Positions 9,019 to 16,198 of a stretch of DNA of 64,000 bases are shown one piece after another. Within the stretch, counting starts at the first letter, position 1. Every line of letters begins with the position of its first letter. The position numbers and the translations under genes were made by a program. The notes beneath the pieces are model-generated. The model searched no databases, was not told the DNA's origin, and saw nothing but the letters and a program-made list of their open reading frames with translations. The stretch covers positions 107,706 to 171,705 of the forward strand of contig CAZQNQ010000008.1 in NCBI GenBank assembly GCA_964594985.1, read 5' to 3'. Source of the stretch: JADLHS01 sp964594985 (GTDB lineage Bacteria > Verrucomicrobiota > Verrucomicrobiia > Limisphaerales > JADLHS01).

Positions 9019-10094
9019 AAAAACAAATCCTTTGGTTTGGTCTGATTGTTGTAGCCCTAATCATTGTTAGTTGGCTGTTGAACCCAAAAAACGCCCCTGT
9101 AACCAATAGCCAAACTATTTCACCAACGCCTAATGAAGCATTTCAAGCCACGACAGCCTCATCCCCAAAATCCCCTGAGCCAATTCCTGCAAGCAACGCT
9201 TCAAATGGGGTAGAAACAAATTCGCCGGTCGGACCGCCAGACCTGATCCGCGCCAGCCAACAGGAACACATCACGGCAGAAGCCGCATTGAACAAAATAG
9301 TGGCAGAACGAAATTTGCAGTCCCAAGATTATTTTGGTCGGGTAATTGATCAATCTGGCAAGCCAGTTCCAGATGCAACTGTGAGCGGAACGCTGGTGAA
9401 GCTTGAGAGTGGCACAAATGAGAAGCATGAAGTTTATACAGTACAATCTGACGAGGATGGCCTGTTTCAATTCACAGAGCTAACCGGCTGGCAACTGAAG
9501 GTGGTCATCAGCAAAGCAGGCTATGAAGTGGGTTCACGTGGGGAAGGCTATCAAGGACCAGTTAATCGAAAAACCTCTCCGAACGATCGTGCTGTTTTTA
9601 CAATGTGGAAACTTCGCGGTGCAGAACCAATGATACACGACGAGAAGTTTTATGGCATCGTTCCCGACGGACGCGTCTACACAATTGATCTGCTGGAAAG
9701 AAAAAAGAACGAAGGCCAAATCAACGCGGGAGATTTTTTTGTCCGCATTCAACGACCTGGTGAAATTAGTCCAAGAGAAAATTTTGATTGGTCATTTACC
9801 ATATCGGCAATTAACGGTGGTTTTGTGGAAGCCACAGGCGGCTACTTAAATGAAGCTCCTGAAAATGGTTACAATCCGGAATACGAGATCAAAATGATGG
9901 CCTCTGATCCGAAATGGCAGAGAGAACTTAAAAAGACCCTCTATCTCAAGAGTCGTGGAGGACAACTCTATGGTCGAATTCATGTCACTTTAATTCCAGA
10001 TTATCGCAACGGATCAGTTTTTAAGATCAATTCGTATATCAACCCTGCTGGTTCACGGAACTTGGAATTCTCTCCAACAAAACAGATTCCATGA
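9015..10094 (+). CDS. Membrane-anchored protein with a carboxypeptidase-regulatory-like domain (359 aa)
   Basis: The ATG at 9015 overlaps the stop of the hydrolase gene in ATGA, the reason for choosing it over the in-frame ATG at 8973. The N-terminus MKKQILWFGLIVVALIIVSW is a single membrane anchor, followed by a Ser/Pro/Thr-rich linker to about residue 80. Residues about 105-175 (YFGRVIDQSGKPVPDATV, DEDGLFQFTELTGWQLKVVI) match the beta-sandwich pattern of CarboxypepD-regulatory/Cna-B-like domains, which are usually adhesive or structural. The rest is unrecognised. It sits between the hydrolase and a small lipoprotein, all with overlapping ends. Confidence 0.7.
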   Translation: MKKQILWFGLIVVALIIVSWLLNPKNAPVTNSQTISPTPNEAFQATTASSPKSPEPIPASNASNGVETNSPVGPPDLIRASQQEHITAEAALNKIVAERNLQSQDYFGRVIDQSGKPVPDATVSGTLVKLESGTNEKHEVYTVQSDEDGLFQFTELTGWQLKVVISKAGYEVGSRGEGYQGPVNRKTSPNDRAVFTMWKLRGAEPMIHDEKFYGIVPDGRVYTIDLLERKKNEGQINAGDFFVRIQRPGEISPRENFDWSFTISAINGGFVEATGGYLNEAPENGYNPEYEIKMMASDPKWQRELKKTLYLKSRGGQLYGRIHVTLIPDYRNGSVFKINSYINPAGSRNLEFSPTKQIP

Positions 10095-10675
10095 TGCAAT
10101 CACAATGGGTCATGAAAAAATGGGAGCCAATTTTTGTCAGAGTATTGATGATCTGTTTGGTATGCACAATTCCCTCATGCACCTTCATACGCTTTATGTC
10201 AGGCCCTCATGGCGATGGATCAGGTGTAAAGACTTCACGCAAGGAGCATCGCGAGTATGAACGATACGGAGAATGGTGTTATTACTTTCCCGATTATATT
10301 ATTCCGCGAATATGCGCCTATCATCAGTTGTATCCAGAGCGTTTCAAACCAATCGGAAATGAGGAAGAAATTGCAATCGAAGGTTTTTTTGAATTCGTGA
10401 AAGACGACAGTTATTTTCAAGGCCCATTCCACGCTTCTGTTTGGACCGGAAAACTCAAAGATCCATGGGGTGATCCGGTTCACTTTATCCAAGATATCAA
10501 CCAGGATGGTTACATCAAGGTTGGCGGAGAACAACATATTGTCTTCGACCCTATCGGAACTCATCGCGACTTATTCACAAATCAGCCCATTTTTGGCATT
10601 TTCAAACACCGTTCTTCCCAAACTCCGGGTGGCAACATGCCGGAAAGAATCGTTGCTAGACCTTGTCCTAAATAA
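10091..10675 (+). CDS. Small exported or lipoprotein, pseudopilin-tail-like (about 194 aa)
   Basis: Its first ATG overlaps the previous stop (ATGATG), so it belongs to the same operon; a second ATG lies one codon on. A hydrophobic segment precedes CTIPSCTF, where SC could serve as a lipobox, although the flanking residues are not ideal. Residues about 115-150 contain KDPWGDPVHFI followed by DINQDGYIKVGG. This order, DPWG then a D-x-N-x-D-G calcium-type loop, is seen at the C-terminus of type II secretion pseudopilins (GspG), but the N-terminal pilin helix is absent. Function unknown; codon use is AT-rich like its two neighbours. Confidence 0.65.
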   Translation: MMQSQWVMKKWEPIFVRVLMICLVCTIPSCTFIRFMSGPHGDGSGVKTSRKEHREYERYGEWCYYFPDYIIPRICAYHQLYPERFKPIGNEEEIAIEGFFEFVKDDSYFQGPFHASVWTGKLKDPWGDPVHFIQDINQDGYIKVGGEQHIVFDPIGTHRDLFTNQPIFGIFKHRSSQTPGGNMPERIVARPCPK

Positions 10676-10689
10676 TTTACGAATAAAGC

Positions 10690-10708
10690 CGTGAATAATT
10701 TATTCACG
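10690..10708. promoter_or_regulatory. Near-perfect palindrome upstream of uppS
   Basis: CGTGAATAA and TTATTCACG flank a single central base, 17 bp before the uppS start. Its symmetry and AT-rich centre fit a dimeric-regulator operator, or the foot of a short hairpin ending the preceding operon. No U-tract follows, so a terminator is less likely. Inference only. Confidence 0.35.
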
Positions 10709-10725
10709 TAACCTGATTTGATTGC

Positions 10726-11463
10726 ATGAGTGCCGCCCCAATTCAGCTCAGTTCTGAAGCCAAGGCCACGCTGCCCCAGCACGTCGCCATCATCATGGAC
10801 GGCAACGGACGTTGGGCAAAGCAGCGTCACCTGCCCCGCGTCGAGGGCCATCGTCAGGGCGCGGAGTCCGCGCGCACCATCATCAAGGCTGCGGGCGAAC
10901 TCGGCATCAAATATCTCACGCTCTACGCGTTCTCGGTCGAGAACTGGAATCGCCCCAAGGACGAAGTGGATGCGTTGATGAAGTATCTCATCCACTATCT
11001 CAAGAACGAGACGCCGGAATTGAACAAGAGTAACGTCCGTCTCGAAGCCATCGGTCAGATCTGGCGGTTGCCGGAGAATGTGCAGGAGCAGCTCAAGAAA
11101 GCCCGCGCCACGTTGTCCAAAAACAACGGCCTGACGCTCGTCCTCGCCTTGAGTTACGGCGGTCGCACGGAGATTGTGGATGCGGTCCGCAACATCGCCG
11201 CAGATGTGAAGGCCGGGAAACTCGAACCCGCCGACATCAACGAGCAGGTCGTCTCCCAGCATCTCTACACGCGCAGCTATCCCGATCCCGATCTGCTCAT
11301 CCGCACGAGCGGTGAGATGCGTGTGAGCAACTTTCTCCTCTGGCAGATTTCCTACGCCGAGTTCGTTGTCACGCAAACGCTCTGGCCCGACTTCCGCAAA
11401 CCGCAGTTCTACGCCGCGCTCGAAGAATACGCCAAGCGTCACCGCCGTTTTGGGGGAATCTAG
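10726..11463 (+). CDS. uppS: Isoprenyl transferase (undecaprenyl diphosphate synthase)
   Basis: This cis-prenyltransferase condenses isopentenyl diphosphate units onto farnesyl diphosphate to make the C55 carrier lipid for peptidoglycan and other wall polymers. The diphosphate-binding region HVAIIMDGNGRWAKQR carries the catalytic Asp, followed by GHRQGAESARTIIKAAGELG and YLTLYAFSVENWNRP. The C-terminal signatures are LALSYGGRTEIVDAVR, DPDLLIRTSGEMRVSNFLLW and the final ...RHRRFGGI. At 245 aa it has the standard length. It shares isoprenoid precursors with shc and ispH elsewhere in the window but is not clustered with them. Confidence 0.97.
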   Translation: MSAAPIQLSSEAKATLPQHVAIIMDGNGRWAKQRHLPRVEGHRQGAESARTIIKAAGELGIKYLTLYAFSVENWNRPKDEVDALMKYLIHYLKNETPELNKSNVRLEAIGQIWRLPENVQEQLKKARATLSKNNGLTLVLALSYGGRTEIVDAVRNIAADVKAGKLEPADINEQVVSQHLYTRSYPDPDLLIRTSGEMRVSNFLLWQISYAEFVVTQTLWPDFRKPQFYAALEEYAKRHRRFGGI

Positions 11464-11507
11464 TCTGCCACCTTCAAGATCCGGCCCAAAGCGGGGCTGA
11501 AGCTACC

Positions 11508-11566
11508 GCACTCCAGACGCTTCGCGAATGCCTCGCGCAACAAACCTCGCGAAGCGTCTGGACTGC
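11508..11566. repeat. Palindromic intergenic element (20-bp arms)
   Basis: Arms 11508-11527 and 11547-11566 pair with one mismatch around a 19-nt loop; the core is CCAGACGCTTCGCGA. It lies between the convergent uppS and NlpC/P60-like genes. It is probably a dispersed REP-like unit, and could also stop transcription from both sides, although no T-tract follows. Confidence 0.7.
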
Positions 11567-11630
11567 GGCGCGTTCACCGCCGCTTTTGAGTGCATCCAAC
11601 GCAACCAGTCCTAAATTTGCCCGCGTTGAA

Positions 11631-11656
11631 ATCCGCCTCCTCACGTCGGCGGCTAC
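11631..11656. repeat. Half copy of the GTAGCCGCCGACGT repeat family
   Basis: This 26-bp stretch ending ACGTCGGCGGCTAC is nearly identical to 17996-18021 inside the start of ggt, where it forms one arm of a palindrome. Here only one arm is obvious. It ends two bases before the stop codon of the adjacent minus-strand gene. Confidence 0.6.
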
Positions 11657-11658
11657 AA

Positions 11659-12651
11659 TCACGGCTGCGGCACGTAGAGAATCCGTGTCGGCTGCGTCGG
11701 AGCGTAGGCGTTGCGCGCCGGGATTTCCGCGCGATTGAAAGGCTTGTAGTTCTGGATCGCTCCGACGCGCGCGATCTTCAGCGAGTTGCGGAGCAATCCC
11801 TTGCCGTTGTTGGAATCACTGAACTTACCCTGGCCGTAGCCCACGCCTTTCGAGCCGGACAGATTCGAGGAAAAGTATTTCATCCCGATGATCTTGTTCT
11901 GCTCGTCGCGAATCCAATCAATGAAGACCACCGCATGTCCGCCCGGCGGCGTGGTGCTGTAACTCAAGAAATCTCCCGGGTGCGCCTTCTCAAAATCCGT
12001 GATCGCCTCGCCGAGTCCATAACCCACGATACCGCGCTGTTCGGAATCGCCTTTGCCCTCGATATACCAAAGCTGAAGCAGGTTGAAGAGGTCGTTGAAC
12101 GTCATCCCGTTGAAGTCGTCCGGCTCAAACCCCTTCTGGATGTTGCGCAATTTCATCGCCCGGATGAACACCTCAAACGTGAACCCGCAACAGTAGCTGC
12201 ACCGCGAACCGTCGGGATATGCCTTGGCCACCACCATGCCTTTGTACCACATGTCCTGCGTCACGCCGTTGTAGATGTCATATTCGCGCGGTGTCCAGCC
12301 ACAGTGATACGGATAAGAACCATCCAGCGGATAACCGGAGATGACCTTGAGCACGTATGGATTCAACGAACCTTCCGCGTCATCCGTCACCAACTCCTCG
12401 CGCGCGTAAGCTTTGGCCAGCGCCTTGTCCACCGGCGAGAACCCGCGATCATCCACCGGATAAACTCGCGGCGTGTAGCTGTAACGCTTGGGGATTTTGT
12501 TCGTGGACGTGATGCCGTTCTCCGAGGTGACTTTGGGAATCACCGTCGTTGTAGCCACCGCTTTGGGCGGACAACAATCCGCCTCTGACGTTTTGCATCC
12601 CGCCAACCCCAACAACGCCAGCGTACCACTAAGAAATAAGAGAAATTTCAT
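11659..12651 (-). CDS. Lipoprotein with a possible NlpC/P60- or CHAP-like cysteine hydrolase fold
   Basis: The ATG at 12651 starts MKFLLFLSGTLALLGLAGCKTS, a clear lipoprotein signal peptide with lipobox LAGC; the open frame extends 36 codons further upstream but without a signal. A G-rich Shine-Dalgarno precedes it. The mature domain contains CSYCCGFTFEVFIRAM, then AHPGDFLSYSTTPPGGHAVVF about 100 residues later. Cys followed at a distance by GDFL and GGHAVVF is the arrangement of papain-like peptidoglycan amidases/endopeptidases. The catalytic reading is inference from these two blocks. Alternatives are an unrelated secreted domain or a vesicle lipoprotein. Confidence 0.7.
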   Translation of the reverse strand: MKFLLFLSGTLALLGLAGCKTSEADCCPPKAVATTTVIPKVTSENGITSTNKIPKRYSYTPRVYPVDDRGFSPVDKALAKAYAREELVTDDAEGSLNPYVLKVISGYPLDGSYPYHCGWTPREYDIYNGVTQDMWYKGMVVAKAYPDGSRCSYCCGFTFEVFIRAMKLRNIQKGFEPDDFNGMTFNDLFNLLQLWYIEGKGDSEQRGIVGYGLGEAITDFEKAHPGDFLSYSTTPPGGHAVVFIDWIRDEQNKIIGMKYFSSNLSGSKGVGYGQGKFSDSNNGKGLLRNSLKIARVGAIQNYKPFNRAEIPARNAYAPTQPTRILYVPQP

Positions 12652-12777
12652 AACTGCCCCCGAAACTAGCCGCCAGTTCCCCGCTCCGGCAAGACCCGGC
12701 CATGACATAGACATGCCATTGGTCCGCACCATTCCCGACTCGCAATTTCGCCCGCGCATGGCATTGATATTCGGTAG

Positions 12778-14961
12778 TTGAACTTTGTGTTGTCTCGCTA
12801 TTTTTCAGTTCTGTTTTTGCTGTCAGCGCTGCTGCCGGCGCCCGCCCAAACCTTGAACCTTCCACCCCGCCCCGCCACCGCGCCCAACGGCACGCAGTTC
12901 ACCAACATCATCACCTCGCTCTCACGTGATGAGCGGGAAGATCGCATCCTCACAGAAATTCTGAGCGGCAATGTGCCGGACTTCCTGCGCACCCTTGTTC
13001 CCATTAACATCAGTGGCAGCGGTCACACTGGAACTTATTACGCGACGCCGGACTATCTCGCCATCGGCGACAATGCCGATTACTTCCTCTGCCCGATGAC
13101 CCCATTGCTGGCCCAGCGGTTGTGCGACTTGCTCGGCTACACCCTGCCCACTCGCAAAATGGTCAACCAGATCTGGACCGCCGCCCCGGTGAAGGTGGAG
13201 CCAATCCCCATCACCGCCAGCCCGGCAATGACCACTGTTCCCGTCTTCGCCTGGCATAATTACATGGTCCGAACCCAGCGCAACGGATTCATCAGCACCT
13301 TCCCGCTTGGCACACTAACCGGCGGCAACAAAAAGGATGTGATCATCTCAGCCAGGATTTATACCAACTTTGCCACAGCCATCACCAAGCCAGTGGTCAT
13401 CTATGGCTGGCACAGATTGACTCCTGTTTACGGTCAAGTCTGGCAGCCACTGTACAACGGTCACGAAGAGACTTACGCGGACTACTCGCACGGCATTCGG
13501 CTCGTGCAGATGAACATGACCGTGGACGGCAGCCCGAACACTGTCGCCAATGTTCTTGCTAGCCCGACACTCGCGCCGTTGCTCAGCGACGATGGCCCAA
13601 GTGAAGGCACATCGGGCGGAGTCATTCCCCTGCCCCGTTACACAATACCGGGTCAATTAGGCTTCACAATGCACCCTCGAAGCCAGACCGCTGCCATCGG
13701 CCAGAACGTTGCTCTGAGCGCGGTTGCTTTTGGTGATACGCCGCCAGGTTTCCGCTGGCTGTTCAATGGCGCAAACATCCCCAACGCGACCAACTCCACC
13801 CTGATCCTGACGAACCTTTTCCCGGCTGACTCGGGTAGTTACGCCGTTGTCATCACGAACTACTCAGGCTCCGTCACGAGTCGGCCCGCTCTTCTTCGCG
13901 TCAAAACCACCGGATTTCCGCTTCTCTTCAGCGATGACTTCGAAACGAACAGCGCCGCGAATTGGAATGTCTTTTGGGGCGCAGCCAATGGTGTTCCGGA
14001 CTACACGGTAAATTGGGCCTTCGACTACGGCGGAGTGAACTACACGTTCAACGGATTGACCAACCTGATTCCAGCCGCGCCCAATTCGCCGGACGGCAAT
14101 ACTCGCGCCGTCAAATTCGCCGTGAACAACAACGACGCCATCGCCACCAACGCCGCCGTGAATCTTTATCCCAAAAACTTCTCCGTCAGCGGCAACTTCG
14201 CGCTCAAGTTTGATCTCTGGATCAATTACCCCGGCAACGCGGGCGGGGTTGGCTCAGGCGTTGCGGGCAGCACGCAGCATGGGATGTTTGGCATCAATCA
14301 TCTCGGCACGAATGTGAATTGGGCCGCGACCAGCGCCAGCACGAGCGATGGCCTGTGGTTTGCCGCCACGGGCGAAGGTGGCGACAGCAGCGATTACCGC
14401 GCTTACGTCGGCAATCCTGGCGGCACGCAAATCAATCTGACCGGCAGTGGCGGCGGATTGGTTGGCTCGAACCACACGCAGGCCGCGTTTCAAACTTTGT
14501 TCCCCACGACGCGCTTTGAAACCGCCGGCGCGCCCGGCAAGAACTGGGTGGAAGTCGAATTACGCTACACCAACAACATCGTCGTCTGGCTGATGGACGG
14601 ATCAGTCATCGCGCAACGCACCAATACCTCCGCCTTCACCAGCGGCAACATCATGCTTGGCCTGATGGACGTGTTCCCGTCCATCGCCGCGCCCGCGCGC
14701 GACTCCTTTGTGCTCTTCGACAACGTCCGCGTGGAAAACCTCGCGCCGCCGATCCAATTCACCGCCATCACGCGCCAACCCAATGGCCACGTCGCGCTCA
14801 CCCTCAGCAGCGCGCTCGGCGACAGCTTCCGGCTGGAAACCTCCACCAACCTCACCACCTGGCAACCGCTCGCCAATCTAACAGCGACGAATCAACCCTT
14901 ACAGTTCATGGACACGAGTGCGACGGCGGAAACGCTCCGCTACTACCGCGCCCACCGATAA
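12778..14961 (+). CDS. Secreted multidomain protein with an immunoglobulin-like domain (727 aa)
   Basis: The TTG start gives a signal peptide ending ALLPAPAQ. The first ~280 residues form an unrecognised domain rich in Thr/Asn. Residues about 295-375 are an Ig-like (I-set) module: SQTAAIGQNVALSAVAFGDT, then FRWLFNGANIPNATNSTLIL and DSGSYAVVITNYSGSVTS. The region after about 380 (LLFSDDFETNSAANWNVFWG ... WVEVELRYTNNIVVWLMDGS) looks like a LamG/concanavalin-type beta-sandwich. The last ~60 residues (DSFRLETSTNLTTWQPLANL ... RYYRAHR) match the C-terminal module recurrent in Verrucomicrobiota exoproteins. It is probably a cell-surface or carbohydrate-binding protein with no enzymatic motif seen. 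Confidence 0.75.
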   Translation: MNFVLSRYFSVLFLLSALLPAPAQTLNLPPRPATAPNGTQFTNIITSLSRDEREDRILTEILSGNVPDFLRTLVPINISGSGHTGTYYATPDYLAIGDNADYFLCPMTPLLAQRLCDLLGYTLPTRKMVNQIWTAAPVKVEPIPITASPAMTTVPVFAWHNYMVRTQRNGFISTFPLGTLTGGNKKDVIISARIYTNFATAITKPVVIYGWHRLTPVYGQVWQPLYNGHEETYADYSHGIRLVQMNMTVDGSPNTVANVLASPTLAPLLSDDGPSEGTSGGVIPLPRYTIPGQLGFTMHPRSQTAAIGQNVALSAVAFGDTPPGFRWLFNGANIPNATNSTLILTNLFPADSGSYAVVITNYSGSVTSRPALLRVKTTGFPLLFSDDFETNSAANWNVFWGAANGVPDYTVNWAFDYGGVNYTFNGLTNLIPAAPNSPDGNTRAVKFAVNNNDAIATNAAVNLYPKNFSVSGNFALKFDLWINYPGNAGGVGSGVAGSTQHGMFGINHLGTNVNWAATSASTSDGLWFAATGEGGDSSDYRAYVGNPGGTQINLTGSGGGLVGSNHTQAAFQTLFPTTRFETAGAPGKNWVEVELRYTNNIVVWLMDGSVIAQRTNTSAFTSGNIMLGLMDVFPSIAAPARDSFVLFDNVRVENLAPPIQFTAITRQPNGHVALTLSSALGDSFRLETSTNLTTWQPLANLTATNQPLQFMDTSATAETLRYYRAHR

Positions 14962-15031
14962 ATTTGTGAGGAGGCTCATTCTGATTTCCAGAGAATGGTT
15001 GGTTGCTCGCCCTCACCCTGGCCCTCTCCAT

Positions 15032-15117
15032 GAACCGGAGCGCGACTGTGCTGAAAGCCAGTCGCAGCACCGGCCAAGCTGCTGCGGCTGGTCTGCGACA
15101 CAGCCGCGCTCCGGTTC
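15032..15117. repeat. Palindromic element (19-bp arms, GAACCGGAGCGCG ends)
   Basis: Arms at 15032-15050 and 15099-15117 pair with one mismatch. The loop contains a second GC-rich partial palindrome (CAGTCGCAGCACCGG / CTGCTGCGGCTGGT). It is typical of REP-like units and non-coding. Confidence 0.75.
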
Positions 15118-15264
15118 TAAACAGCCGCCGTCAATTCATCGAACAGAATCGTGGCAAATCCAGCGTCTCGAAATTTTCCCAAAGCGGAAACACGTTCACC
15201 CTCTCCCGGGGGAGAAAGCCGGGGTAAGGGCGAGCGTTGAAACAAACTTTAGCCTCCGGCAAAT

Positions 15265-15413
15265 CAGCCCCGCTAGGGGCGACATGTTTGTAGTAATCCC
15301 GTCACAACAAAACCAAAGCTCCGTCAGGAGCGACATCTGCCGCCATGCCGCTCCTGACGGAGCTTGGTCAAACGCCACACCGCAACTACAAATATGCCGC
15401 GCCTACGGCGCTG
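15265..15413. repeat. 149-bp nested palindrome, copy 1 (ATG-CCGCTCC family)
   Basis: Outer arms 15265-15293 and 15386-15413 (GGCGACATGTTTGTAG with its imperfect complement) enclose a perfect inner hairpin, 15316-15332 with 15349-15365 (core CTCCGTCAGGAGCG). The same two-level design and related sequence recur at 48719-48869. Confidence 0.75.
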
Positions 15414-15570
15414 CTACCTGTACGCCGCCTGCGCCAAGCAAGGGCCGCGGATTAAAAGGGTTGGAAGGTAAGACTAGACAACCCAATAAGCCGTAAATAG
15501 TGTCATTCCATGAAATATGACAGGCTGCAAAGGCAGTCGGCCATTATTGGTTAATGGCGGTATCTTCCGC

Positions 15571-16170
15571 ATGACACATTTCACGAAAATCTTTCAGCCA
15601 GTGCTCGCTCCGTTGCTGCTCATCTTCGTGGCTGTGGGTGGTAGCGGTTGTGTTGGCTGGGGAAGCTCCGCCTTGCCACCACGCCTGACGGCTGCTGAGA
15701 AGGCTCGCCTCCAGCGAATTCAGTTGCCGCTGACTGTTGGTGTCGAGCGCTACGAAGCACCAGCGTATTCTGACTCGCTCCGTGCGGCACTGCAGCGCAC
15801 CAAGCTCTTCGAACGAGTGGATGATCTGGAGCATTTTGAAAAACCACCATCATTGGTCGCACGCGTCGAGCGACGGATTTACGGCAGCACGGCCATTCCC
15901 GTATATCCACTTCTAACTTTCGGCATCATTCCCATGTCGGTGCAGGAGACCACAGGAGAATCGTTCTCGTTGAGTCCGACCGATCATCCAGAGCGGCGTA
16001 CTGTCATTGAATACACCTATCAAGGTCGGACAACGCTCGGATGGGTTGCGCTTTTGGACATATTCCACCCAAACCGCACGATAATTCCATTCGACCCTGA
16101 GCACAGCCGCCGATTTCGTGATCACCTGAAGCTTTGTATCCTTGAACATGAGGACGCACTCACACGTTGA
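15571..16170 (+). CDS. Lipoprotein of unknown function (199 aa)
   Basis: The ATG at 15571 gives MTHFTKIFQPVLAPLLLIFV followed by GGSGCVGW, a signal peptide with a lipobox-like Cys at about residue 28; an in-frame ATG 18 codons upstream has no signal character. The mature protein contains LTVGVERYEAPAYSDSLRAA and LFERVDDLEHFEKPPSLVAR, the alternating pattern of periplasmic alpha/beta domains found in outer-membrane-associated lipoproteins. No known domain is recognised. It is convergent with ggt. Confidence 0.65.
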   Translation: MTHFTKIFQPVLAPLLLIFVAVGGSGCVGWGSSALPPRLTAAEKARLQRIQLPLTVGVERYEAPAYSDSLRAALQRTKLFERVDDLEHFEKPPSLVARVERRIYGSTAIPVYPLLTFGIIPMSVQETTGESFSLSPTDHPERRTVIEYTYQGRTTLGWVALLDIFHPNRTIIPFDPEHSRRFRDHLKLCILEHEDALTR

Positions 16171-16198
16171 GCCGCCACCTAACCGGCCATAAACCGCC

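Larger units (their letters stand above)
14962..15570. other. 609-bp gene-free stretch filled with repeats
   Basis: It holds a 19-bp-arm palindrome (15032-15117) and fragments of the CCCTCACCC/GGGGTGAGGG family (15011-15029 and 15199-15234). It also holds a 149-bp nested palindrome (15265-15413) shared with 48719-48869. No credible coding frame is seen. Confidence 0.7.
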
